Assembly (NCBI GenBank): GCA_039815055.1
Contig: JBCCAA010000006.1
Coordinates: 8,789-72,788 of the forward strand
DNA length: 64,000 nt
Reading direction: 5' to 3'
From: UBA5336 sp039815055
GTDB lineage: Bacteria; Pseudomonadota; Alphaproteobacteria; Caulobacterales; Hyphomonadaceae
The position numbers and the translations under genes were made by a program. Shown here piece by piece: positions 23,913-32,072 of the stretch. Positions within the stretch are counted from its first letter, which is position 1, and each line of letters opens with the position of its first letter. The notes beneath the pieces are model-generated. The model ran no database searches and was not told the DNA's origin. It was given only the letters and a program-made list of their open reading frames with translations.

Positions 23913-24554
23913 TTACTCGTCGTCGCCGCCCTGTTCCGTTGTTTCCACGGCTTCCGGATCGACCTCTTCATCTGTTGTCTCAGCCTTCGCCGTGCGGCCA
24001 ACCACGGTTGCGATGGTGAAGTCGCGATCGGTGATGGTCGGCTCAGCATCGCCTGGAAGCGTGATGTCGGAAATCTTGACGTTATCGCCGATATCCAGCT
24101 CTGAAATGTCTGCGGCGAGCGCGTCTGGAATGTTGCCGGCAGGCACCAGAAGCTCAACGGTGTGGCGCACGACGTTGAGTGAGCCGCCACGCTTGATGCC
24201 AGGTGAGGTTTCTTCACCGGAGAAGTGAACCACAACTTCGACCTTGATCTTCTGTTTCGCGTTAACGCGGTAAAGATCGACGTGCATAGGCTGGTCGCTG
24301 ACAGGGTGCATCTGGATGTCCTGTGGGATCACCAACTGCTTTTCGCCATCGTGGACCAGTGTTGCCGTGGACGACAGGAACTGGCCGGTATTGATAGCCT
24401 TGATCACCTCATTGCGTTTGAGGTTGATCGCCACCGGAGCTTCGTCGCCGCCATACAACACGCCGGGTACAAATCCCTCGCGCCGCGCCTCTCGGGCGCC
24501 GCCTTTACCGGTGCGTGGACGGACGGCCACGTTGAATACAATTTGTTCGCTCAT
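23913..24554 (-). CDS. rplY: Ribosomal protein bL25 (CTC family)
   Basis: bL25 binds 5S rRNA in the large subunit. The long CTC form, 213 residues from the ATG at 24554, starts MSEQIVFNVAVRPRTGKGGARE. It has the N-terminal L25 domain (to about 95), and a C-terminal TL5-type beta domain with VEVVVHFSGEETSPGIKRGG. It ends in an acidic tail rich in Glu, Asp and Thr. AAGGAAACCCA lies upstream of the ATG. The longer frame upstream is not credible. Confidence 0.94.
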   Translation of the reverse strand: MSEQIVFNVAVRPRTGKGGAREARREGFVPGVLYGGDEAPVAINLKRNEVIKAINTGQFLSSTATLVHDGEKQLVIPQDIQMHPVSDQPMHVDLYRVNAKQKIKVEVVVHFSGEETSPGIKRGGSLNVVRHTVELLVPAGNIPDALAADISELDIGDNVKISDITLPGDAEPTITDRDFTIATVVGRTAKAETTDEEVDPEAVETTEQGGDDE

Positions 24555-24711
24555 TGGGTTTCCTTCGCCCTGAAATCCGCCTCGACTCTGCGAGGTGACA
24601 GCCTGACACGAGCGGCCTTGCGCCGCCGTTTCATCGAAGCGCGCATAAGACATAAATGGTGCGACAGCGCAACCACTGGATGATCCCGCCTGTCGCCCCA
24701 ATCTCACAGCC

Positions 24712-25092
24712 ATGACTAACAGGACGATTGTCTACTTCGATGGGGCGTGTCCCCTGTGCCTGCGAGAGATCTCGCTGATGCGCCGGCTGGATTGGCACAA
24801 TCGGATCGACTTTGTGGATGTGTCGGAGCCGGATGCTGCGTCGGCTTGTCCGATAGACATGGCAGACTTGCTTGAGCGGTTTCACGTCACCGATAGTAAT
24901 GGCACCCTACGAAGTGGGGCCGACGCGTTTGCTGCGATGTGGCGCGCCACCCCGCTTTTGGCACCGTTCGGGCATATGGCCCGGTTTCCCCCAGTGCTTT
25001 GGGGGCTGGAACGTCTTTACCGACAATTCCTGAGGGTCCGCCCGCGCCTGCAGCGTTTTTTTGCGAAAGGCGCGCCAAATGTCGGCGCCTGA
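24712..25092 (+). CDS. DCC-family thiol-disulfide oxidoreductase-like protein (DUF393)
   Basis: A 126-residue DUF393 protein with the signature DGACPLC at 10-16, a CxxC-type motif in a thioredoxin-like context. It also has FVDVSEPD and the AFAAMWRATPLLAPFG segment typical of the family. The biological substrate is unknown. Its end overlaps the next gene by 14 bp, so the two are likely co-expressed, in the opposite direction to rplY. Confidence 0.85.
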   Translation: MTNRTIVYFDGACPLCLREISLMRRLDWHNRIDFVDVSEPDAASACPIDMADLLERFHVTDSNGTLRSGADAFAAMWRATPLLAPFGHMARFPPVLWGLERLYRQFLRVRPRLQRFFAKGAPNVGA

Positions 25093-25657
25093 TCGCGTTC
25101 TGGCAGATCTCGACTCTGGGCTCGAGCGCGTAATTGCCATGATCGGCCGGGGAGTGGTCGATGCCCGGTCTGCTTTTCGTTGGCCGGTTCTTTCGACGCA
25201 GGCGCTTGATGGCGGCGGGGCCAGTCGAATTGTGGTTTTGAGACAATTTGATCGAGACAGAAGGGAATTGTCGTTCTGGACAGATAATCGCTCTGACAAA
25301 GTTGCCGAGCTGGAGGCCGCGCCGATCGCCACAACGCTGTTCTTCGATCCCGCAAAAAAGCTCCAGATCCGCGCGTTTGGGCCTGTCGTGGTCTGTAAAC
25401 ACGGATCGCTGCGCGATGTGGCCTTTGAAAAGGCGAGCCAGGGCAACCTGGACGACTATGCCAGTTTAACCGGCCCCGGCGCCCCGATGGCTGCGCCCGA
25501 AACCACGACCAAAGAGACCGATCCATCGGCGCACTTCGTCCTGCTCACGCAGACCATCTCCAGGCTCGATGTCCTCGAGCTTTCGCGAAACGGGCACCTC
25601 CGCGCCATGTTTGACTGGTCAGGCGAGGCGCCATCAAAAACCTGGGTGACGCCTTAA
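25079..25657 (+). CDS. Pyridoxamine 5'-phosphate oxidase-like flavin protein
   Basis: The protein, about 192 residues from the ATG at 25079, has the split-barrel FMN-binding fold seen in PdxH-like proteins: RWPVLSTQALDGGGASRIVVLRQFD, LSFWTDNRSDKVAELEAAPIATTLFFD, and a C-terminal FVLLTQTISRLDVLELSRNGHLRA. It lacks enough PdxH landmarks to be called PdxH; it is more likely a general flavin-dependent oxidoreductase of the family. The start overlaps the DUF393 gene. Confidence 0.8.
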   Translation: MSAPDRVLADLDSGLERVIAMIGRGVVDARSAFRWPVLSTQALDGGGASRIVVLRQFDRDRRELSFWTDNRSDKVAELEAAPIATTLFFDPAKKLQIRAFGPVVVCKHGSLRDVAFEKASQGNLDDYASLTGPGAPMAAPETTTKETDPSAHFVLLTQTISRLDVLELSRNGHLRAMFDWSGEAPSKTWVTP

Positions 25658-25772
25658 ACTGAACCGATCGCAACCAATGGCGGCGGAAATGCCCAAATTG
25701 CGCCCTTATCTCGCTGTGCCTGACTGCTTACTTTAGGCAACACACACTCAGTCTCGGAGTATTGAAACAGCC

Positions 25773-26627
25773 ATGCTGTCCAGCTTCATTGTTCTCGCTG
25801 CGGCCAATTTGAGCCCAGCCCACATCACCGCCGCCACGGCGCCTGCGCCCGTTGCATTTGTTGAGCCGGCACCTGCCATCGTGGCAGAGCCGCTTGTGGT
25901 GACCACTGCGCCAGTGGCTCCGCCAAAGCCGGCGCCCATTCCGGTTCAGGCCACCCCTCAAGAACCAGATCCGGCACCCACCGTGATCGCGCCCGAAATC
26001 GAACCTTCGAAAGAAGTGCCGGCGCCGCAAGACAGCGCACAGTCAGAACCGGTGGCCGATCCATCCATCGTCTCCCCAACCGAACGCCGTGCCATCCTGA
26101 AAACGGCGGAGAATGCACTTGCGCGAGTTGAAACGGCCCAGGGACGGTTTGTTCAGCTGGACGTGAATGGCGGCATCAGCGAGGGCAGTTTCGCCCTGCA
26201 GCGACCGGGCCGGATGCGGTTCGACTATGATGATCCGGTGCCCATCCTGATCGCTTCAGATGGCACTACGGTTGCCATGCGCGATGACGAGCTGGAAACC
26301 GTGGATCGTGTGCCGCTGGGCTCTACCCCGCTCAGCCTGCTTCTGTCGAATTCAGTCGATTTCGAAAACGATACCGACGTGATCCGCGTCCAGAAAGCCA
26401 GCGGCATGGTCGCAATTACGGTGCGCGACCCCAGCGCCGAGACGGATGGCGAGCTGTCGTTGATCTTCGATGCCGGCAGTTACGACATGATCAGCTGGCG
26501 CGTCGTGGATGCCAATGGCGGCATCACATCAGTCTCGCTCAGTGAGATCCAGACGGGCATTTCCCTGAATCCACGACTGTTTATTGTCCGCGACTTTGAG
26601 GATGAAGAGGATGACCGTCGCCGCTAA
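25773..26627 (+). CDS. LolA-like outer membrane lipoprotein carrier domain with Pro/Ala-rich extension
   Basis: LolA carries lipoproteins across the periplasm from LolCDE to LolB. The 284-residue protein has a short hydrophobic start (1-19), then a Pro/Ala/Val-rich segment of about 80 residues. The LolA-type domain runs from about residue 105 (ALARVETAQGRFVQLDVNGGISEGSFALQRPGRMRFDYDDP). Later segments ILIASDGTTVAMRDDELETVDRVPLGSTPLSLLL fit the family. The signal peptide is atypical and the long linker is unusual for LolA (about 200 residues in total), so a tethered form or LolA-like variant is possible. Confidence 0.8.
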   Translation: MLSSFIVLAAANLSPAHITAATAPAPVAFVEPAPAIVAEPLVVTTAPVAPPKPAPIPVQATPQEPDPAPTVIAPEIEPSKEVPAPQDSAQSEPVADPSIVSPTERRAILKTAENALARVETAQGRFVQLDVNGGISEGSFALQRPGRMRFDYDDPVPILIASDGTTVAMRDDELETVDRVPLGSTPLSLLLSNSVDFENDTDVIRVQKASGMVAITVRDPSAETDGELSLIFDAGSYDMISWRVVDANGGITSVSLSEIQTGISLNPRLFIVRDFEDEEDDRRR

Positions 26628-26807
26628 ACGAATTGCCGAGTTGCAACACACAAGTCGTTTACCAAGATGTTACTTGATATTTCTACAGGACGTGACATAT
26701 CTGCAACTGTAGATGACAGAGCGCCGAGGTGGACCCCAACCGCCTTAGGACGATTGTCTACCCATTGCGCCGGTTCCTTCCCCTCCCGGTGACATGCAGC
26801 AAGTCGA

Positions 26808-26838
26808 GCGCCCAGGCCGTTCCCCCCGGTTTGGGCGC
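26808..26838. terminator. Candidate bidirectional terminator between lolA-like and hemW
   Basis: GCGCCCA at 26808-26814 pairs with TGGGCGC at 26832-26838 with inner GG/CC pairs, between the convergent ends of the LolA-like gene and hemW. The T-richness downstream is weak (CTTCTTGTT). Nothing else is recognised in 26628-26853. Confidence 0.5.
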
Positions 26839-26853
26839 CTTCTTGTTCAGCGG

Positions 26854-28008
26854 TCAGGGCGACAGCCGCGATGTGACACCGTCAGCCAGCAAGCGGCCGG
26901 GTTCAGTTAGCCAAATGCGGTTGTCATGACGCTCAACCCAGCCTTGCTCCAGCGCTTCGCTAAGGGCCTCTGCCGGGATGGAATGGCCCAGCGCTTCCAA
27001 ACGAGCGATATCAACACCCCGCGACGTGCGCAGGCCCATTGAAAGCAGTTCGCGAGCTGAAGGCAGTGCTTCCAACATGTCTTGCGATTGCCAATGATTG
27101 TCGCCATTGGCGCTGACGTAGTCGCTGGGTTTGCGGTGGGTCACCGTCGCCGCACGCGCGCCACTGACGGTGAGCCTTCCATGGGCGCCGGGGCCGACGC
27201 CGATCCAATCTCCACTGGCCCAGTAGATATGATTGTGACGGCTTTCGAAGGCCTCCGCAGTAGCGTGGTTTGATATCTCATAAGAGTGAAAGCCGCGGGA
27301 TCTGGTGATGTCCTGCGTCAGCTCATGGAGATCGGCCTGGTCATCGCCCGGCATCGGCTTCAGTTCTCCGCGGGCCGCGCGGTGGCCAAAAGCGGTGCGC
27401 TCCTCAATCGTCAGCTCATACAGCGACAGGTGCGGCGCGCCGAGCTCCAACGCCGCAGTCAGTTCGCTTTTCCATTCCCGAAGACCCTGGCCGGGACGCG
27501 CATAGATCATGTCGATCGAGAAATTCTCAAACAGGTCGGCAACCTTGGCCACAGCCTGTCTGGCGCTTTGCGCGCCATGGTCGCGGCCCAGAAAGGACAG
27601 CGCCGCATCGTCAAGTGACTGAACGCCAACCGAAAGCCGATTGATGCCGGCGGTTTTCCAGCCCTCAACATCGCGCTTCAATATATCGTTTGGATTGGCC
27701 TCCAGCGTGATTTCGGCATCTGCCGAAACGCCGAACATCTGATCGGCCACGGCCAGTATCTCTTCCATCTGCCCGCCAGTGAGTAGAGAGGGCGTGCCGC
27801 CGCCAAAGAACACCGTCTGCAAACGGGGGTGCGCCGGTATCACATCTTTATGCGCTGCAATGTCAGCACATATTGCAGCCACCAGCGGTGCCGGATCGCG
27901 GTCTTTGGCGGCATAAACGTTAAAGTCGCAATACGGACAGATTTTCGCGCAATATGGCCAGTGGATGTATAGGCCAAACCCGTAGTCCGGGCCGAAGGGT
28001 TGCGTCAT
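26854..28008 (-). CDS. hemW: Radical SAM heme chaperone HemW
   Basis: HemW is a radical-SAM-related protein that binds heme and a [4Fe-4S] cluster and is linked to heme delivery to respiratory enzymes. The 384-residue protein begins with LYIHWPYC and the cluster motif C20-x3-C24-x2-C27 (YCAKICPYCDFN). It has FGGGTPSLL, TLEANPNDI, and the diagnostic HNHIYW rather than the coproporphyrinogen-oxidase version. It overlaps rdgB by 4 bp, the usual rdgB-hemW pair. Confidence 0.93.
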   Translation of the reverse strand: MTQPFGPDYGFGLYIHWPYCAKICPYCDFNVYAAKDRDPAPLVAAICADIAAHKDVIPAHPRLQTVFFGGGTPSLLTGGQMEEILAVADQMFGVSADAEITLEANPNDILKRDVEGWKTAGINRLSVGVQSLDDAALSFLGRDHGAQSARQAVAKVADLFENFSIDMIYARPGQGLREWKSELTAALELGAPHLSLYELTIEERTAFGHRAARGELKPMPGDDQADLHELTQDITRSRGFHSYEISNHATAEAFESRHNHIYWASGDWIGVGPGAHGRLTVSGARAATVTHRKPSDYVSANGDNHWQSQDMLEALPSARELLSMGLRTSRGVDIARLEALGHSIPAEALSEALEQGWVERHDNRIWLTEPGRLLADGVTSRLSP

Positions 28009-28616
28009 TCCGGCTCCAGAAGCGCAGTTCTGAGCTTGGCGAACGCGTCTGCCCGGTGGCTGATGCCATGTTTTTTGTCGGGGTCCATTTCTCCGAAGGT
28101 CAAAGTCTCACCCACGGGAACAAAAACCGGATCATAGCCAAACCCGAGTTCTCCGCGCGGTGGCCAAACCAGTTCTCCGCGCACTGTTCCCATAAAGGTC
28201 CGGGAGCTGCCATCGGGCCACGCCAGGGCGAGACAGCAATGGAAGGCTGCGCTGCGGTCTGCCGCACCGATACTCTGCAATTCGCGCTCGACCTTCTCCA
28301 TTGCCCGCATCCAGTTTCGCGGCTCGCCAGCCCAATCCGCGGTGAACACGCCGGGCTGGCCGCCCAATGCATCTACCGAAAGGCCGCTATCATCGGCCAG
28401 GGCGGGCAAACCGGAGCCCTCCACCGCGGAACGCGCCTTTATCAGAGCGTTGCCCTCGAACGTGAACTCGGTCTCATCAGGCTCGGGCAAGTCAAGATCA
28501 CCAACCGAAACCACGTCAAACCCCAGCGGCTGCAACAGCGCGATCAGTTCGCGCACCTTGCCGGCATTGTGCGTGGCCGCAACGAGGCGGCAGGGTTCAA
28601 GCGTCTTTTGGTCCAT
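28005..28616 (-). CDS. rdgB: RdgB/HAM1-type XTP/dITP pyrophosphatase
   Basis: This cleaves non-canonical purine nucleoside triphosphates to monophosphates, keeping them out of nucleic acids. From the ATG at 28616 (GGAG five bases upstream) the protein is about 203 residues. It starts MDQKTLEPCRLVAATHNAGKVRE and carries FEGNALIKARSA, ADDSGLSVDALGG, FGYDPVFVP and KHGISHRADA. An upstream ATG at 28661 would add 15 residues without support. It is translationally coupled to hemW. Confidence 0.94.
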   Translation of the reverse strand: MDQKTLEPCRLVAATHNAGKVRELIALLQPLGFDVVSVGDLDLPEPDETEFTFEGNALIKARSAVEGSGLPALADDSGLSVDALGGQPGVFTADWAGEPRNWMRAMEKVERELQSIGAADRSAAFHCCLALAWPDGSSRTFMGTVRGELVWPPRGELGFGYDPVFVPVGETLTFGEMDPDKKHGISHRADAFAKLRTALLEPE

Positions 28617-28668
28617 AACAACTCCGAATGGGCCCGGTTCTTGCTTTTGCGACAAATACATATATATC

Positions 28669-28682
28669 GTTTAACGGTAAAC
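28669..28682. promoter_or_regulatory. Inverted repeat between rdgB and DUF2975 gene
   Basis: GTTTA-ACGG-TAAAC, with arms at 28669-28673 and 28678-28682, lies in the AT-rich gap between divergent rdgB and the DUF2975/XRE pair (33 bp before the DUF2975 ATG). A plausible operator for the co-encoded XRE protein, by inference. Confidence 0.4.
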
Positions 28683-28715
28683 CGGATCACGTTTTTCCAG
28701 GATCTTTCCCACGTT

Positions 28716-29246
28716 ATGACACCTCGCTCTCGAAACTCCATGGCGGCTGCGCTTTCGGTCCTGATGACTGCCGTCATTTGGGTGACCGCGCTCATTGGGG
28801 TGCTGTCGGTCATCGTCTTGACCATCGGTTTGTTTGCCAGCCTCAATGGCGGGCAACTGGACCTTGCCGTGGGCGATGCCAACGCCGACATCGAACCGAT
28901 GACCATAGGCCTCGCCCTGGCGACGCTGATCGTGATTTTTCCTGGGATCATCTATGTCTGCATCCAGCTGCGACGGATCCTGACCACGCTGGCTGAAGGT
29001 GACCCCTTTGTGCCCGAGAATGCTGGCCGCCTGTCGCGAATTGCGATTGCTCTCGGCGCCATGGAGTTGCTTTCTATCATTTTGACGCTGGTCATGCGGG
29101 CCGCCATCAGTCCTGAAGATGCAGAGTTCGCACCTGACCTATCCATCAACCTTGTCGTCTGGGCCGCTGTGGCCGCCCTGCTCATCCTGTCGCAAGTGTT
29201 CCGTGAAGGAACGCGCTTGCGCGATGAAGAAAAGATGACGATCTAG
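28716..29246 (+). CDS. DUF2975 membrane protein
   Basis: The 176-residue protein has four predicted membrane segments at about 10-40, 62-84, 106-130 and 142-163. The DUF2975-type EGDPFVPENAGRLSRIAIAL motif follows the second. The acceptable start is the ATG at 28716; the longer frame upstream is antisense to hemW and rdgB. DUF2975 proteins are usually paired with a small XRE regulator, as here (9 bp downstream). The function is unknown. Confidence 0.85.
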   Translation: MTPRSRNSMAAALSVLMTAVIWVTALIGVLSVIVLTIGLFASLNGGQLDLAVGDANADIEPMTIGLALATLIVIFPGIIYVCIQLRRILTTLAEGDPFVPENAGRLSRIAIALGAMELLSIILTLVMRAAISPEDAEFAPDLSINLVVWAAVAALLILSQVFREGTRLRDEEKMTI

Positions 29247-29255
29247 GAGAACAAG

Positions 29256-29495
29256 ATGACGATTCGTGTGACCCTGGACCGCGTTCTATTGGAGCGCCGC
29301 ATGTCTCTGACAGAATTGTCAGAGCGTGTGGGCGTGACGCTCGCGAACCTTTCAATCCTGAAAACAGGAAAAGCCAAGGCTGTTCGCTTCTCAACACTTG
29401 AGGCGCTCTGCCGGGAACTGCAGTGCCAGCCAGGCGATATTCTGGTTTTTGAAGGCGAGAACGGCGAAGGCGCCGCCCAGATCGCTGCGGAATAG
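29256..29495 (+). CDS. Small XRE/Cro-CI-type HTH regulator (YozG-like)
   Basis: A 79-residue protein that is nearly all HTH: an HTH of Cro/CI type at about 14-60 (MSLTELSERVGVTLANLSILKTG), and a conserved LCRELQCQPGDILVFE tail. The ATG has AGGAGA six bases upstream. It forms an operon with DUF2975; such pairs are widespread. I infer that it regulates its own operon, possibly at the GTTTA palindrome upstream. Confidence 0.88.
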   Translation: MTIRVTLDRVLLERRMSLTELSERVGVTLANLSILKTGKAKAVRFSTLEALCRELQCQPGDILVFEGENGEGAAQIAAE

Positions 29496-29507
29496 CGCCG
29501 TCACCGC

Positions 29508-29954
29508 TTAATCTGTGCACCAACCGCCATCGCTACCCATGGGCACGGCATGTCCAAGCGCCAGCAATTCGGCCGACAGGCTGCCTGCACTGGGCAGACG
29601 AGCGTCTGCGACGACACGGCCAGCATATTTGTCTTCAGTGATGTTGGTAAGCCAAACTGTGCCATCGATTCGCCCCGCCAGTGCGTCGCGGGCGGCGTGA
29701 CCTGCTTCACGCTCGGCGTCACAATCGGGGCGATAGGTCTCCGGGGCATCGATCCCTGCCAGTCGGACCAGGACTTCAACTTCCTGGCCCAGCCAGATCT
29801 TGGCACGAACCCGAAGTGTGTCGCCATCCACCACACGCACGACGCTAGCGGGAATCGGCCCTGGCAGAGTGTCGGCCCCCACCGGCTGCGAGCTGGTCAT
29901 GCCCAAAAGAAAAATCAGGGAAAATTTCGATATGGATCGAATCGTGTAATTCAT
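29508..29954 (-). CDS. Secreted staphylococcal-nuclease-like (thermonuclease) protein
   Basis: From the ATG at 29954 the protein is 148 residues with a signal peptide (FSLIFLLGMTSSQPVGA, about 10-27). The SNase OB-fold follows, with VVDGDTLRVRA (Asp43), VRLAGIDAPE (Arg64, Asp69, Glu72) and DKYAGRVVAD (Arg113), which match the calcium-binding and catalytic positions. A longer frame to 30176 is not credible because it covers intergenic and DUF1232 sequence. The protein is predicted to act outside the cytoplasm on DNA or RNA. It converges on the XRE gene. Confidence 0.85.
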   Translation of the reverse strand: MNYTIRSISKFSLIFLLGMTSSQPVGADTLPGPIPASVVRVVDGDTLRVRAKIWLGQEVEVLVRLAGIDAPETYRPDCDAEREAGHAARDALAGRIDGTVWLTNITEDKYAGRVVADARLPSAGSLSAELLALGHAVPMGSDGGWCTD

Positions 29955-30021
29955 GTTTTGTTCTATACTAGCATGCACTGGTTTATGCAACCTTAAGTCG
30001 TATTTTACATTTGGGATTGCG

Positions 30022-30444
30022 CTAAGCTGACGGGGTCGTTTCGGCGTCTTCGCGTTTCGGCTCAGGGCGCCGCAACAGTTTGCGGGCTGCGACGCGGTGG
30101 CGCTCCTGGATTTGTGTGCCCACCACGCCGAGGGCCGTCGCCAGCACTGTTGCGTCATCGGTAAAGCCGAGCCCAATGACGAAATCCGGCATTAAATCTG
30201 TCGGAACGACAAAGTATGCCAGCGCGGCCAGAAGCACGGCCTTTGTCTTTAGAGGCGTGTCCTTGTCGATCGCCGCATACCAGGCCGCCGCAAGGTCATC
30301 TGCAAAAGGAATGCGTCCAGCCACCCGCAGCAATTTCGGTAGAAAGCGCGTGCGCGTGTGGCTCCAATTGCGCTCCACTGCGACCGGAAGCGCCGCGCGA
30401 TCAGGATCACCCGCTTCCGCTTTCATTTCCCTTGCGTCAGACAT
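30022..30444 (-). CDS. YkvA-like DUF1232 protein
   Basis: 140 residues, with the DUF1232 core from about 55 to 110: AAWYAAIDKDTPLKTKAVLLAALAYFVVPTDLMPDFVIGLGFTDDATVL, including the PTDLMPDF motif. Probably a membrane-associated protein of unknown function. A very strong ribosome binding site (GAGGAGG) precedes the ATG. It is divergent from the SDR gene. Confidence 0.85.
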   Translation of the reverse strand: MSDAREMKAEAGDPDRAALPVAVERNWSHTRTRFLPKLLRVAGRIPFADDLAAAWYAAIDKDTPLKTKAVLLAALAYFVVPTDLMPDFVIGLGFTDDATVLATALGVVGTQIQERHRVAARKLLRRPEPKREDAETTPSA

Positions 30445-30505
30445 TGGCCTCCTCGCATCTCAAGCGTACATCACACCTCACAAACATAGGGAGGCTTGTC
30501 GGCCG

Positions 30506-31285
30506 ATGAAACTCGATTCTTCCGTATCCGCTGTAGTTACCGGGGGTGCATCCGGTCTGGGCGCCGCCACGGCGAGAGCGCTTGCAACCCATGGCGTCAA
30601 AGTTGCGCTGTTCGATCTGAATGCCGAGAAAGGCGAGACACTGGCCAGTGAAATTGGCGGCGTCTTCTGCGAGGTGAATGTCACATCAGATGACAGTGTC
30701 GATTCCGGATTTCAAAAATCGCGAGCCGCAATTGGCCAGGAGCGGGTTCTTGTAAACTGCGCTGGCACGGGAAACGCCATCAAAACAGCCTCCCGCGACA
30801 AGCAAACCGGCGAAATCAAGCATTTCCCGCTGGATAAGTTCGAACTGCTGATCCAGATCAATCTGGTTGGCACGTTCCGGTGCATCGCCAAATCGGCGAC
30901 CGGCATGATGACGCTGGACCCTATTGAGGGTGAGCGCGGCGCCATCGTGAATACGGCCTCAGTTGCTGCGGAAGATGGCCAGATTGGCCAGGCTGCTTAT
31001 TCCGCTTCCAAGGGCGGGGTTGTTGGAATGACCCTGCCTATTGCGCGGGATCTGGCGCGCGAACAGATTCGCGTGAACACGATCCTTCCCGGCATCTTTG
31101 ACACACCGCTGATGCAGTTTGCCCCGGAAAATGTAAAACAGGCGCTGGCCGCGTCGGTTCCCAATCCGGCGCGTTTCGGCGCACCGCCTGAATATGCTTC
31201 GCTGGCCCTGCAGATGATCCAGAATGGCTATTTCAACGGTGAAGATGTGCGCCTGGACGGGGCGATCCGCATGGCGCCTCGCTGA
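30506..31285 (+). CDS. Short-chain dehydrogenase, 3-hydroxyacyl-CoA dehydrogenase type-2-like
   Basis: The 259-residue SDR has the NAD-binding glycine motif TGGASGLG (12-19), VLVNCAGTG, and the catalytic Ser152, Tyr165 and Lys169 (AAYSASKGG). The aspartate at FDL38 suggests NAD preference. The pattern with IKTASRDKQTGEIKHFPLDKFELLIQINLVGTF resembles type-2 3-hydroxyacyl-CoA dehydrogenases (HSD17B10-like), which act in fatty acid or branched amino acid breakdown. The ATG at 30506 has AGGGAGG upstream; the longer frame is antisense to the DUF1232 gene. Confidence 0.9.
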   Translation: MKLDSSVSAVVTGGASGLGAATARALATHGVKVALFDLNAEKGETLASEIGGVFCEVNVTSDDSVDSGFQKSRAAIGQERVLVNCAGTGNAIKTASRDKQTGEIKHFPLDKFELLIQINLVGTFRCIAKSATGMMTLDPIEGERGAIVNTASVAAEDGQIGQAAYSASKGGVVGMTLPIARDLAREQIRVNTILPGIFDTPLMQFAPENVKQALAASVPNPARFGAPPEYASLALQMIQNGYFNGEDVRLDGAIRMAPR

Positions 31286-31873
31286 TCAGCGCTCAGCTTT
31301 GTTCCGCCAGGTCAAGGGTTCCACCATGTGCTGGCCGCCAGAGCCTATATAGTTGGGCAGTTGGTCACGTGATGGCGCGGACGTGGTCGCCGAAGACCGG
31401 ACAATGCGGGTTGTCGTCGTGGATGGCGGGACTCGGCGCACTGTAACTGTGCGGTGCTCTCCATGCGCCGCCCCCGAAAGGCCGCTTGGGTGGGAATAGT
31501 GACGTTCATGGTGGTGGCGCGTCACACCAATTCCGAGCCGCGTCAGGGTTTCGGTGGTCATCAAGCCTTCATAGAGCCCTTCTTGGCGTTGAAACGCGCG
31601 AAGGGCACGCTCGGTTCGCGGTCCCAGGATTCCATCAATCGGGCCCGGATCAAAGCCTTTCACCGCCAATTCCGCCTGGATACGGCGCACAGCTTCGCTC
31701 GACGGAGCAATCAGCACTTGCGCGGTGTGACCGCTGATCTGGTTGCAACAGGAGCCGGCATGAGGGGCATGCTCGCCAGGGTGCGCGTGGTGATGGGCTT
31801 CTCGATGCTCGGCCATCGCCGAGCCCGCAAATACTGCGATAGTCAGGGCGGCGAGCGCAAATAGACGCGACAT
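31286..31873 (-). CDS. Secreted peptidoglycan-binding-domain protein, His-rich
   Basis: From the ATG at 31873 (GAGAGAGA upstream) the protein is about 195 residues. It has a signal peptide (FALAALTIAVFAGSAMA), a His-rich stretch (REAHHHAHPGEHAPH), and a PG-binding 1 domain (VRRIQAELAVKGFDPGPIDGILGPRTERALRAFQ). Its C-terminus is low complexity, Ser/Thr/Arg-rich. It lacks a catalytic domain, so I infer a cell wall anchoring role. It ends 1 bp from the SDR stop. Confidence 0.8.
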   Translation of the reverse strand: MSRLFALAALTIAVFAGSAMAEHREAHHHAHPGEHAPHAGSCCNQISGHTAQVLIAPSSEAVRRIQAELAVKGFDPGPIDGILGPRTERALRAFQRQEGLYEGLMTTETLTRLGIGVTRHHHERHYSHPSGLSGAAHGEHRTVTVRRVPPSTTTTRIVRSSATTSAPSRDQLPNYIGSGGQHMVEPLTWRNKAER

Positions 31874-32072
31874 TGTCTCTCTCCAGCACAAAATTCCCCT
31901 TTAGGGTTAATAGCTGACGGCAAGAGTCAATGAATCGGTGAGAAATGAGCGATTTCAGGCGAATTGAGTACACATATCTCTCCTATGGCGCGAACTTTCC
32001 ATCGGGCCGAGCCGGAATTTGGCGCAGCGGAACAAACATGCTGTAAGCGCTTTAGTCGAACCTGGAGGCCTC

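Noticed and set aside
27954..28715. N-terminal half of a long plus-strand frame leading into DUF2975
   Set aside because: This part is antisense to hemW and rdgB; the DUF2975 signature begins only at the ATG at 28716.
30080..30505. N-terminal extension of the SDR frame
   Set aside because: It is antisense to the DUF1232 gene; the Rossmann fold starts at the ATG at 30506, which has a strong binding site.
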